The notes under the pieces: generated by a model
Told to the model about the DNA's origin: nothing
Seen by the model: only the letters and a program-made list of their open reading frames with translations
The model's database searches: none
Shown: in pieces, positions 19,828 to 29,379 of the stretch
Numbering within the stretch: position 1 is the first letter of the stretch
Layout: each line of letters begins with the position of its first letter
NCBI GenBank assembly: GCA_948144175.1
Contig: CANXME010002538.1
Span: 959,501-1,023,500 of the forward strand
Reading direction: 5' to 3'
Length of the DNA: 64,000 bases
Source of the DNA: Closterium sp. NIES-65
Lineage: Eukaryota; Streptophyta; Zygnematophyceae; Desmidiales; Closteriaceae
Program-made: the position numbers and the translations under genes

Positions 19828-19956
19828 TGTCAAATGTTGCACATTGATATGATAGGCTGTAGTGAGTTGCACTCTAGGGGGTACAGCTTCTAGGGTTGCT
19901 TATTTGTACCCCACTCGTTTCTATTCCAACCATTCCGTTGCTAACCACTCTTGAGA
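19828..19956 (+). mobile_element. Solo Copia LTR with 5-bp target duplication
   Basis: This 129-bp block starts TGTCAAATGTTGC and carries the family core GGCTGTAGTGAGTTGCAC...GGGGGTACAG...TAGGGTTGC...TATTTGTACCCC, as in the LTRs of the full elements. It is bounded by GAAAG at 19823-19827 and GAAAG at 19957-19961. Its last bases are TTGAGA rather than the TTCTGACA of its relatives. No internal region lies beside it, so it is most simply a solo LTR left by LTR-LTR recombination. Confidence 0.8.
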
Positions 19957-19961
19957 GAAAG

Positions 19962-20520
19962 AGATGGGAGCAACGAGAGAGGGGAAAGAGGTGGGAGTAA
20001 GGGAGAGGCGAGAGGGCAGAGGTGGGAGTAAGGGAGAGAGTGCACACAGGAGAATGCCCACCACACAGCCCTTCTCCTCCCCCTTTTCTCGCTGATTATT
20101 CCCTCCCCCCACTCCTAACCGCCCCCCCCTCCTCCACCCCCTTCTCACTGCTTATCCCCCACACAGCCCCATCCATTCCTTGCGTCTCTTGCAGCTAATC
20201 TACCCCCGCCTTCCGTCTGTTGACCTCCCTCGCAGATCGCTGCTACCCCTCTCACCTTCTCGCTCCCATCCCCCTATCACCTTCATGTTATCGCCTCCTC
20301 GCTGCACCCTTCACGTTTTTTACGCTACTCAATCCTGGACAGCGGTGGACAGCGTTATCCTGCTCGCATGCCTTTCTCCCGCCTCTGCTCGCTTTTTATT
20401 TCCCCGCGCCTGCTCGTCGCCCTTTCTCCCGCAGAGACTAGCTTGCTAAACCCCGCGCCGACTTGCATGCCTTTCTCCCGCCTCAGCTCGCTTCATATCC
20501 CCCCGCGCCTGCTCGGAAAT
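19962..20520. other. Low-complexity DNA with CGCCTGCTCGC-type repeats
   Basis: A purine-rich stretch gives way near 20050 to pyrimidine-rich DNA. Near 20380-20510 the words CCCCGCGCCTGCTCG and GCCTTTCTCCCGCC alternate. The same words reappear at 20995-21190. No gene was found. Confidence 0.5.
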
Positions 20521-20990
20521 GCGGGGAGATGAGAGGGGGTTGAAGGGAGCAAGGCACTGCTACGAGAGGGGGTGGGAGGGAGCAAGGTAGAGATACGAGA
20601 GGCGGAGAGACAAGAGGGGAGTGAAGGGAGCAAGGCGGAGAGACAAGAGGGGAGTGAAGGGAGCAAGGCGGAGAGACAAGAAGGGAGTGAAGGGAGCAAG
20701 GCGGAGAGACAAGAGGGGAGTGAAGGGAGCAAGGCGGAGAGACAAGAGGGGAGTGAAGGGAGCAAGGCGGAGAGACAAGAGGGGAGTGAAGGGGATATGG
20801 GAGAGGATAAAAGGGAGCAAGGCAGGAGGCAGAGAGAAGGGAGGGGATAAAATGGAGCAAAGCGGATATGGGAGAGGATAAAATGGAGCAAGGCGGATAT
20901 GGGAGAGGATAAAATGGAGCAAGGCGGATTTGGGATAGGATAAAAGGGAGCAAGGCGGATATGGTATCATGGAATACGGAAGAGGGAAAG
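20521..20990 (+). repeat. 33-bp and 31-bp purine-rich minisatellite, block 1
   Basis: At about 20575-20800, six to seven copies of a 33-bp unit (GGCGGAGAGACAAGAGGGGA plus GTGAAGGGAGCAA) are near-perfect. They pass into a related 31-bp unit (GGCGGATATGGGAGAGGATA plus AAATGGAGCAA) repeated at 20808-20970. Since 33 is divisible by three, several frames on both strands stay open; I do not call them genes. Confidence 0.92.
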
Positions 20991-21299
20991 GGGGGGGTAT
21001 GTTATTCCCCCGCGCCTGCTCGCATGCCATTCTCCCATTTCTGCTCGCTTGTTATTCCCCCGTGCCTCCTCGCTTGCTATTCCACCTCTGCTCGCTTGCT
21101 ATTCCCTCGCCCCTGCTCGCATGCCTTTATCCCGCCTCCTCGCTTGCTATCCCACCTCTGCTCGCTTGCTATTCCCTCGTGCCAGAGCTATGCATGGGGT
21201 AGAGAGGGGAGTAAGGCAGGGAGGGGAGAGGGTAGAGAAGGGAGCAACGGATTTATGTATGGGGACAGGGTACAGGTAAGAGTTGGGAGCAAGGCGCAT

Positions 21300-22560
21300 G
21301 ACGCGAGGGGATAGAAGGCAGCAAGGCGGATATGGGAGGGGAGAGAAAGGAGCAAAGCGGAAATGACAGTGGAGAGAAGGGCGCAAGGAGGAGACATGAG
21401 AGGCGAGAGAGGGGAGCAAGGCGGAGTTATGAGAATCAATAGAAGGGAGCAAGGCGGAGATATCAGAGGGGAGAGAAGGGAGCAAGCAAGAGATACGGGA
21501 GGGGAGAGAAAGGAGCGCGGCGGAGATATGGGAGGCGAGAGAAGGGAACAAGACGGAGCGGCGAGTGGGGATAGAACGGAGCAAGGCAGAGATGTGAGAG
21601 GGGAGAGAAGGGAGCAAGGCAGAGATGTGAGAGGGGAGAGAAGGGAGCAAGGCGGAGATATTAGAGGGGAGTGAAAGGAGAAAGGCAGAGATATGAGAGG
21701 AGAGAGAAGGGAGCAAAGCGGAGTGACGAGAGAGGAGAGATGGGAGCAAGGCGGAGATATCAGAGGGGAGAGAAGGGAGCAAGCAGAGATACGAGAGGGG
21801 AGAGAAAGGAGCGCGGCGGAGATATGAGAGGCGAGAGAAGGGAGCAAGACGGAGCGGCGAGTGGGGATAGAACGGAGCAAGGCAGAGATGTGAGAGGGGA
21901 GAGAAGGGAGCAAGGCAGGGTCACACGAGGGGAGAGAAGGGAGCAAGGCGGAGATATTAGAGGGGAGTGAAAGGAGAAAGGCAGAGATATGAGAGGAGAG
22001 AGAAGGGAGCAAAGTGGAGTGACGAGAGAGGAGAGATGGGAGCAAGGCGGAGTACCAAGAAGGGAGAGAAGGGAGAAAGGCGGAGATATCGGAGGGGAGA
22101 GAAGGAAGCAAGGCGGAGATATCGGAGGGGAGAGAAGGAAGCAAGGTGGAGATATCGGAGGGGAGAGAAGGAAGCAAGGCGGAGATATGAGGGGAGAGAA
22201 GGGAGAAAGGAAGGGTCACAAGGGAGGAAGAGAAGGGAGCAAGGCGGAGCGACGAGTGGGGATAAAAGGGAGCAAGGCGAAGCAAGGAGAGGAGAGAGAA
22301 GGGATAAAGGCGGGGATATGAGAGGAGAGAGAAGGGAGCAAGGCGGAGATGTGAGAGGGGAGAGAAGGGAGAAAGGCAGGCATCACAAGGGGGGGAGAGA
22401 AGGGAGAAAGGCGGAGATGTGAGAGGGGAGAGAAGGGAGCAAGGCAGGCATCACAAGGGGGGGAGAGAAGGGAGCAAGGGGGACATACGAGAGGGGTGAG
22501 ACGGGATCAAGGCGCAGATACGAGAGGGGTGAAAAGGGATCAAGGCGGAGTAATAAAGGG
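21300..22560 (+). repeat. 33-bp minisatellite, block 2, with ~296-bp higher-order period
   Basis: About 37 copies of a 33-bp unit, consensus GGCGGAGATATGAGAGGGGA plus GAGAAGGGAGCAA. Variant units recur in order: TTAGAGGGGAGTGAAAGGAG occurs at 21661 and again at 21957, followed in each case by the same series of about eight variants (AAAGCGGAGTGACGAG or AAAGTGGAGTGACGAG, then a GGGATAGAACGGAGC unit, and so on). That gives a higher-order repeat of about nine monomers. Long frames on both strands (for example 21188-22285 on the - strand) are by-products of the 33-bp period. Confidence 0.9.
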
Positions 22561-23821
22561 TAAAAGTGCAGAATGCGGGATGAGGAGGAGATGGAAGTAA
22601 GAGAGACCCCGTGGAATCTGGGAGAGCACGGCATAAGGCTGACAGTTGAGAGGGGAACGCGAAAGAGGAGGTGGAGGAGCGGGGAGTATGTGTGCGACAG
22701 GGTGAATGACTAAAATACGCAGTGCGGCATGAGGGGAGTTTGGGAGGGGCGGTAAAACCGGAGTGCAAGTGTCATGGCTAGTTGCGACCGCCTCATGCTG
22801 AGCGCCAGTTGACCGTCGAGCTGCGAGCAGAGGCGATAAGCGCCCACCAGAGATTGTAGCAAGACGGGGCGTTGCAGGGGAAACGGTGGGAATCCCGCGG
22901 ACGAGTGCACATGCGGTACGCGGTGAGCGGATAGCGTACGATGAAGGCGCTAGGCTGATTGCGGCGAGCCGAAAGCGGGACAGTGTATGCGCTACGATTA
23001 AAGCAATGCGCGGTTGGAGGGGATTTTTACGTTCTAGGCTGACCGATGTAGGCGGAAAGCGGGATATTAATGCGCTGCCGATAAAAGCGACGTGCGGAAA
23101 GCGGGAAGGGAAGCCGCTGTGCTGAAATCAGTTCGCCGCTGGGGGGTTATGGTGGCCGTACGATGTAAGCGGCGCCTGGAATTTGGGATATGAGTGAGAT
23201 TAGCACTAAGCGGCGTTCGGAAAGCAGGATATTTCAGCTCAAACATGAACGCGGGGCGCTGAGCTTTTCTCACACCGGTGAATTCCTCCCGTTCTCAGGA
23301 CGAATGCAAGTCGTCCGGTTGTCATTAGGCGGGGACTGGAAAGAGGCGGATAAAGGGGTGGCGCGAAACTACTAGCTCACCGCCTTGATGCAAGCTGGCG
23401 ACGAGCTCGGCGATATCGAGCTGCTCGGCGACCTCGCGAGAGCGCAAACCCTAAGCGAGGCAGAACGCAGCGACGATGAAAGCGGGGAGAACGAGGGTTC
23501 CGAAGCCTGTCGATTCCGCAAGCATAACGCGGCGACGAGCGCAGAGCACTAGCCGACGGATCGCGTTGGGGAAATGCAGCTGAGAGTGCGGAGCGGAAAG
23601 GGGTGACGATGGTTAGAGACTTGAGCGGACGGTGTCGCTATTACGTAGTGGGAGGGTTGGGCGTTGCTGGTTATGTATGGCTGCTATTCTCTATTACTTC
23701 TAGTCTACGTGAAGGATATGCTGGCTGTCGAGTGAATTCTGGCTCACATGACTCGCTTCAGTTTTGGTCTACAAACTGATTTGGAGTGGCTCAAGTGATA
23801 ACCTGAACCCCGTGACCCACC
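22561..23821. other. Gene-poor DNA with GCGGAAAGCGGGATA-type degenerate repeats
   Basis: Words such as CGAAAGCGGGACA (22970), GCGGAAAGCGGGATA (23053), GCGGAAAGCGGGAAG (23093) and CGGAAAGCAGGATAT (23217) recur at 40-120-base spacing with similar flanks, suggesting an old tandem array. From about 23390 to 23700 the composition becomes ordinary. No supported gene. Confidence 0.5.
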
Positions 23822-23826
23822 CAACC

Positions 23827-24062
23827 TGTTATGAGTTGTGAAAGAAGAGAGTGCACAGAACTCAATAATGCGGAAGTGATTACAACGTCTGATTGAACAA
23901 CGAGGCCTAGGCATAATATAGCGAGGCTAGCTAGGCTGGGTTCGCGATGTCGCGAAGTGGTCGGGTGCAGGTTCGGGGTTGGAAAACCCGAAGGCGACGC
24001 GGTAGTGGCTTGGAAGGCGAGGTCATCGGACCGAGCCTGGATTTCCGAAAGTCGGAGTTGTA
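23827..24062 (-). repeat. Truncated 3' LTR of the Gypsy element
   Basis: Matches 28023-28258 with two substitutions. The first 45 bases in element orientation are missing, and the integrase frame runs directly into it at codons for KYNSDF. Confidence 0.9.
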
Positions 24063-26624
24063 TTTCGGATCTCGATCGCTGATGATCGCCGAAGGTAACC
24101 CGTGTAGGCGTACGACGGTGGAGATGAACAGTTTTGCTGTATCTTCGGCTGTGATCGTCGTGCGGCATGGGGCGAAATGCGCCATTTTCGTTAGGCAATC
24201 GACGACGACCAGCACCGAGTCGTTGCCGCTTGTGCCAGCCGGTAGCCCCGTGACGAAATCCATCGTCACCTGTTGCCACGGTCGTTCGGGTGGCTCGAGG
24301 GGTTGCAGCAGCCCAGCTGGTCGTTGTCTTGACGATTTCATTGCTTGGCAGGTCGGGCAGGTTGACACGTAGCGCTGCACGTCGGTGAGCATGTCCGGCC
24401 AGTAATAATTGCGTTGCAACAGCTTCAGTGTTTTGTCGGTGCCGAAGTGCCCGGAGAGGTTGGAGTCATGAACCTCCTGCGTCAGCAGCTCCCGTAAAGG
24501 TTGGTATGTTGGTACCCAAATCCGGTTCGTACCGGCTTTTAGGTAGTACTTGCCGTGTAGTGTAGCAGCCTGCTGTTGCGAGTTCCGAAAAAATCGGTCG
24601 ATCTTGTAGCCGTGGGTGAATAATCCTGTTAGTATCGGGTTGGTGTGGGCGATTAGTACCGCCGCGTTCTGCATGGATGGTCGTGTGAGGGCGTCGGCGA
24701 TGTTGTTGGCGCCCTTTTTGTACGTGATGGTGTACCGAAAATTGGACTCGAGGAAGTCCAACCACCGGATTTGTCGCGGGTTGAGAGTGGGTTGCGTGCG
24801 CATGTACTGTAGCGATTTGTGGTCGGTTCGGATGGTCACGTCCGCTCCCGTGAGGTAGCAGCGCCAGACTTTGAAGGCATGGACGATGGCTAGCATCTCC
24901 TTGTCGTGGATCGGGTAGTTGCGTTCGGGCGGGTGCATCTTGCGTGACTCGTAAGCGATGGGTTGCAGCCCTTGGCCGAAATCCTGCAGCAGGACGGCGC
25001 CGATGGCGAAATCGCTGGCGTCCGTGATGACTTCGAACGGTCGAGATGGGTCGGCGAGGCGGAGGACAGGGGGTGACTGCAAAATATTTTTGAGGGCGTC
25101 GAAGGCGGACTGCTCCCTCTCCCCCCACCGAAAATCACTGTCGCGATGCAGCAGGTCGGTCAGTGGCGTGGTTATCCCTGCCATGTTGGGGACAAAACGA
25201 CGAACGTAGTTAACAAACCCCAAAAAACTTTGCAACTCAGGGATATTAGTAGGCGGCTTCCACTTAACGATGGCGTCGGCCTTACGCGGGTCAATTTTAA
25301 TTCCGTCGCCCGAAACCACGTGCCCCAGAAACTCTAATTCCAGCTTCAGAAATTCACACTTAGACCCCTTGGTAATCAGCCGATTTCCCTGCAACCGCCG
25401 GAACACCTCCTCTAAATCCCTTAAATGGTCTTCCTTTGTCGCGCTGTACACCAGGATGTCGTCCAGGTACACGATGACCTTCTTGTCCAGCATGTCCCGA
25501 AAAATGCCGTTCATGGTGAGCTGGAACGTCGAGGGCGCGTTTGTCAAGCCGAACGGCATCACTGTGAACTCGTAACTGCCGTAGCGGGTGCGGAAAGCGG
25601 TCTTCGGGCAATCGTCGGCGAACACGCGAATTTGGTGGTAGCCTCCTCGCAGGTCAATTTTCGAGAAGTAGCGAGCTCCGCGAAGTTGATCGAGCAGATC
25701 GTCGGTTCGCGGGATCGGGTAACGCGATTTTATCGTGACCCGATTTAGCGCCCGATAATCAATGCACATTCGTAGGCCCCCGTCCTTCTTCGACGTGAAC
25801 AGTATCGGCGCTGCATACGGCGACGTGCTTGGCCGGATGAAACCCTTGGCCAACAGGTAATCCAGCTGGGCGCGCAACTCGGCGAGCTCTGGTTGGCTGA
25901 GCCGCCACTGTGACCGTACAGTTGGTTGTGCCCCTGGCTCCAGCTGGATCCGGTGATCTTCAGGTCGTTGGGGGGGCAGGCCATTCGGAAGGTCATCCGC
26001 GAAAATTTCGGGATACCTCCGAATGATGCTCGCCAATTCCTCGGGGACTGCCGCGCAGAGGGTGTCGATGTCCGCGATTTTCTCGGAAGCTGCCACCTCG
26101 TACAGGTGCACCAAGAAGGCTTGAGCTCCGCTGTTCATCGCACGCTGCATGTTGATCGCGTTGACACGTGTCGTCACCGGCTCCGGCTCCGTCCATTTCG
26201 GAAGCGTCGTCGTTCCTCCGTATCCCCGTACGACGCACGCCCCAGTCGTCCAGTCGATCGTCGGATTAAATCGCTGCAGCCAATCCCTCCCCAGCAGCAC
26301 ATCGCAGCCGTCCAACGTCGTCGCCAACATTCGCATGCCAAACCCGAATTTGTCGCCGCACTGTATCCGAACTTTTCGCGCTTCATCTCGGATGGCCAGC
26401 GGTGTCCCGTCCACTAATCTTGCATCGATCTCCGGCAGACACCTGGTCAGCTTCACCCCAATTTTTTTGGCCGTTGCCAGGTTGACGAGACTGTGGCTCG
26501 CCCCTCCGTCAACGAAGATTTTTATTTTATGTCTGTTAACCCTCCCTACCACCAGCACAGGGTAGTCCACGTGTTCACCCACGTTATTCGTCCGGTTCTG
26601 GTCGATAGCTCTGATCAGTACCAC
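23931..26624 (-). pseudogene. Gypsy Pol (PR-RT-RH-INT), truncated in integrase
   Basis: The frame is open for 897 codons. The protease has [10 protein letters not shown] near residue 38, with DGGA where DSGA or DTGA is usual. The RT carries [13 protein letters not shown] and the catalytic YLDD near residue 391. RNase H has [12 protein letters not shown] and [10 protein letters not shown]. The integrase HHCC region ends CPTCQAMK. The first core Asp is in MDFVTG and the second in ISDRD; then the frame passes into LTR sequence, so the catalytic Glu and the whole C-terminal domain are missing. The last 45 or so codons are read-through of the LTR. The upstream end of the frame has no ATG (the listed start is GTG), consistent with expression by frameshifting from Gag. 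Confidence 0.88.
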
Positions 26625-26683
26625 GACCCGGTGTGGATGGTGATTGTCGGGCGACAGGGTCTCGTCAGTAGGTGGCCCTTCTG

Positions 26684-27814
26684 CTACTGACTCGGCTCTT
26701 TTCCCGACCCTTCTCCGTCGTTCTTCTTTCCCTGCTTAAGCCGCGGGCAGTCTTTCTTTAGGTGGCCCAGCTGGTTGCATAAGAAGCACGGCCCTAAGGC
26801 TCGGCTAGGTGCATCCACGCCGTTGATCGTGGGCGGTTGCGTCGATCCACGAAATCGAGGGCCCTCCCGGGAGCTCGATCTCGCCCACTTCAGCAGCGCA
26901 TCCGTTGACTCGGCTTCCCGGACAGCGTCGTTGAATGTGCGTGGCCGGGTTCGTCGGACCTCGAACTGTATTTCGTACTTCAGGCCCGCCACGTAGCGAT
27001 CCAACCGCTCCGCATCACTCATGTCGTCCACCTGGTCAGCCAAGTTGCAGAATTTGCTGGTGTAGTCCTGGACCGAAGCCAACTGCTTCCAGGTACGCAG
27101 CTGCATGCGAGCAGAGTCCGAGGCGGATATGTGCTCGAATCTGGTTCGCAAGGCGGCGCCCCACTCATTCCATGTGCGTATCGTGGCCGTCCCAAAAATC
27201 GATGTTGCCTGATGCGTGACAGGTGTCGAAGTCCCGTCGTTCGCACGTGCTATTCCTGCCGAAGTCCCTTCGTGCTGCAGCGTTCGCCTCCACCACTCCA
27301 GCGCGGGCCCTCGCAACAGTGAAACTGCGAAATTAATGCGGGTGGCATCGTCATAAATCATAGCAGCATTAAAAAACACCTCCATACTGAACAACCATGC
27401 CGAAACAGTGACAAATTTGTCGGTCGGGTTGAACGGGGGCGGGTTTGTCGGCTTGATTTTCACGAAAGCCGTTGCTGCCATATGAGCCGTTGGCGTCGCT
27501 GCAGGCGTTGCCGTCGTTGTCGCTGCTGCACGTGTCGGCGCTGCACGCGACTGTTGCGGTGACTGTTGCTGCTGCGTCTGCCTCGCTTCGTCCACATCTA
27601 TCTCGCCTTCTAAGTCGTCCCAGAGCCGGTCTTCTGGAGCAGTGCCGCTACTTGCGTCGTCCCCGACAAGCGACTCTTGGCGCGCTTCACCACGCGCCTG
27701 GTGTAGTTCGGCGTTTTCCTTCTGGAGACGCTCCATTTCTGCAGACATAGTCTGCATGGTGGCCTGCATCTCCCGGAACTGTCGCATCATCTCGTTAAAC
27801 TCCGCCTGGTCCAT
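26684..27814 (-). CDS. Gypsy Gag
   Basis: The 376-residue frame starts at the first Met after the PBS. Residues 1-40 form a predicted coiled coil ([20 protein letters not shown]). A Gln/Ala/Thr-rich linker follows. The retrotransposon gag capsid domain is at about 135-320 ([39 protein letters not shown]). A CCHC zinc knuckle, [14 protein letters not shown] (CX2CX4HX4C), is near residue 345. Pol lies in a different frame just downstream, so a frameshift or reinitiation would be needed for Pol expression, as in many Gypsy elements. Confidence 0.9.
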   Translation of the reverse strand: MDQAEFNEMMRQFREMQATMQTMSAEMERLQKENAELHQARGEARQESLVGDDASSGTAPEDRLWDDLEGEIDVDEARQTQQQQSPQQSRAAPTRAAATTTATPAATPTAHMAATAFVKIKPTNPPPFNPTDKFVTVSAWLFSMEVFFNAAMIYDDATRINFAVSLLRGPALEWWRRTLQHEGTSAGIARANDGTSTPVTHQATSIFGTATIRTWNEWGAALRTRFEHISASDSARMQLRTWKQLASVQDYTSKFCNLADQVDDMSDAERLDRYVAGLKYEIQFEVRRTRPRTFNDAVREAESTDALLKWARSSSREGPRFRGSTQPPTINGVDAPSRALGPCFLCNQLGHLKKDCPRLKQGKKNDGEGSGKEPSQ

Positions 27815-28007
27815 GTGGCGCAGACTTCGTCTAACGGGCAGGGGGTGGCTCGCGATTTTTCTGACCTGGTGAAGGCGTTAATGCGTATCGTAGTCGGAGT
27901 GGAATAATCTGATCTATTCCACGAGCCGACCGCTTAACAGCCCACCGAGTCTATCGCTCCCCCTTCTACAAACTACCCCGGAAACGCGAGGGTAACCTAG
28001 GACTTTA

Positions 28008-28020
28008 GGCTCTGATACCA
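28008..28020 (-). other. Primer-binding site of the Gypsy element (initiator tRNA-Met type)
   Basis: On the - strand TGGTATCAGAGCC follows the 5' LTR after two bases. This is the classic plant LTR-retrotransposon PBS complementary to the 3' end of initiator tRNA-Met. Confidence 0.9.
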
Positions 28021-28022
28021 AG

Positions 28023-28303
28023 TGTTATGAGTTGTGAAAGAAGAGAGTGCACAGAACTCAATAATGCGGAAGTGATTACAACGTCTGATTGAACAACGAG
28101 GCCTAGGCATAATATAGCGAGGCTAGCTAGGCTGGGTTCGCGATGTCGCGAAGTGGTCGGGTGCAGGTTCGGGGTTGGAAAACCCGAAGGCGACGCGGTA
28201 GTGGTTCGGAAGGCGAGGTCATCGGACCGAGCCTGGATTTCCGAAAGTCGGAGTTGTACGCGTACGGAGTGACCCAGTAAGGAATCCGTAAAAATTCCTT
28301 ACA
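28023..28303 (-). repeat. 5' LTR of the Gypsy element
   Basis: This 281-bp LTR reads TGTAAGG...CTCATAACA on the element's strand and has TG...CA ends. The last 236 bases, in the element's direction, are shared with 23827-24062. Confidence 0.9.
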
Positions 28304-28308
28304 CAACC

Positions 28309-28850
28309 CTTCCGCCTAGATTGTTGGTTTCTCCGCAGGGGTTCCCGCAGCCACAAAGTTACCGTGTTTTCAAGTGATAAACTTTCCCTCCCCGCTCCAA
28401 GTATGTAGACCGCAGCTTTAAAGGTTTTTATTAGGTCGTGACCTGAATACAAACATGCAGCACAGATGAGGATACAGGCTGAGCCTAGCTCCCCGGAGGG
28501 AGCACGTGATACCACGTCATCCTCCTGCTACAAGAGCAGAGATGTCCTAGGACAAACATCTAGCCGACATGTGGTAAGGTGGCGGGGGGGCCGGATCACG
28601 GTGGGTGGAAGATATCATCGAGAAGCCAGGTGGCGCGGAGGTCCGGGTGTATGGCAGGCGTGTTGGGGTCAGGAAAAACAAGAAGGGACAACTTCAGCTG
28701 CGATCCAATTTAGCCAGCGCGGTTCGCAAATGCGATCCCCAGTGGAAGAAGCTGAGGGGTCGTTATCTGCCCGCGGTCAGAAAACATAAACCCCATCTGG
28801 ATGGCATACGATTAGGGGAGCCCCAGCCCTAAACACGGGGAGCCCCAACC
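28309..28850. other. Short unique segment between the Gypsy element and the LINE 3' end
   Basis: Probably LINE 3' UTR and/or host flank. It contains two copies of GGGGAGCCCCARCCCTAAAC at about 28815-28858, including the telomere-like CCCTAAA. An arm of an imperfect inverted repeat (28695-28741) pairs with 28888-28935. A word at 28403-28422 is the reverse complement of 16241-16260. No poly-T marking a LINE tail was identified. Confidence 0.4.
28605..28832 (+). CDS. Hypothetical small basic protein, uncertain
   Basis: A 75-codon ATG frame rich in Lys and Arg (VYGRRVGVRKNKKGQLQLRS). I do not recognise a family. Part of it (GQLQLRSN) resembles the translation of the inverted arm at 28888-28935 (GQFELRSN), so it may be a remnant of a repeat rather than a gene. 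There is no visible promoter or neighbour support. Confidence 0.2.
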   Translation: MEDIIEKPGGAEVRVYGRRVGVRKNKKGQLQLRSNLASAVRKCDPQWKKLRGRYLPAVRKHKPHLDGIRLGEPQP

Positions 28851-29025
28851 CTAAACACGGGCAGCCGCATGATTCTGCCCGAAAAGAACGCATTTGCAAA
28901 CACACTCTGGGGAAATTGGATCGCAGTTCAAATTGACCGAAACAAGAAACCTGTGAGCTTGGGCCAGCTTGGCAATCCGTGTCGCTTTAGCCTTTTTCTT
29001 CTTGGAGCCTTTGGAATATCTCCAC
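28851..29025 (-). pseudogene. LINE ORF2 C-terminal tail, cut off by Copia E2
   Basis: Removing E2 (29026-39957) and one TCCAC copy lets the LINE ORF2 frame continue from ...LLAFKILMW into RYSKGSKKKKAKATR and stay open for about 56 codons to a TAG at 28851-28853. The basic KKKKAK stretch is plausible for a nucleic-acid-binding tail. Assignment to ORF2 rests on the frame and target-duplication logic only. Confidence 0.6.
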
Positions 29026-29157
29026 TGTTAAGTTGAGAGAATGAGATGCACTATGAATCGAAACAAAGATACAAGTACCAACCCTAATTGGGTTGTACCC
29101 TCTACAGTCTACCCCACAGCAGCCTATATTACATGCATCAGCAAGTATAATCTGACA
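29026..29157 (-). repeat. E2 3' LTR
   Basis: 132 bp, TG...CA. It differs from the other E2 LTR at the fifth base (A versus G) and in GCAAGTAT versus GCAAATAT. The core contains AACCCTAATTGGGTTGTACC. Confidence 0.95.
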
Positions 29158-29379
29158 CACCCCCATAGGCAAAGTGGGGGAGAAAAAGGGGTCACAAGAC
29201 CAGTCAAGAAGAGCAAAGCAAGGCAAAACAAGCTCAGGTTGGATCTCAAGGATACCACACAAATTTCGAGCACAAGTTCAAGGCCACAAGGCCAGTTCAC
29301 ATGCAGTAGAGCATATATATATAACAAGCCTAAAGAAGTAAGAGCAGGTATATATATATATGCAACAGTACAAGCAAGG

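Larger units (their letters stand above)
23827..28303 (-). mobile_element. Ty3/Gypsy LTR retrotransposon, internally deleted
   Basis: The 5' LTR (28023-28303) and the remaining 3' LTR (23827-24062) are bounded by CAACC at 23822-23826 and CAACC at 28304-28308, a 5-bp target duplication. The PBS, two bases inside the 5' LTR, matches initiator tRNA-Met. Gag and Pol are intact up to integrase. The Pol order PR-RT-RH-INT assigns it to Ty3/Gypsy. No polypurine tract or chromodomain remains, because a deletion joins integrase directly to the 3' LTR 45 bases inside that LTR's start. The two LTRs differ at 2 of 236 shared positions, so insertion was fairly recent and the deletion is later or simultaneous. 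Confidence 0.93.

Noticed and set aside
21188-22285. 365-codon - strand frame of SPLISPPCSLL-type repeats
   Set aside because: Generated by the 33-bp minisatellite; an equally long repeat frame exists on the other strand and no domain is present.
20575-22560. CRISPR-like direct repeats of about 33 bp
   Set aside because: Units are contiguous with no unique spacers, in a eukaryotic context with introns; this is a minisatellite.
23388-23552. 54-codon ATG frame with acidic composition (MQAGDELGDIELLGDLA)
   Set aside because: Too short, no domain, no splice or promoter support; could be an exon fragment but not defensible.
28815-28858. Possible interstitial telomere (CCCTAAA)
   Set aside because: Only two copies embedded in a longer non-telomeric unit; kept as a curiosity, not called a telomere.
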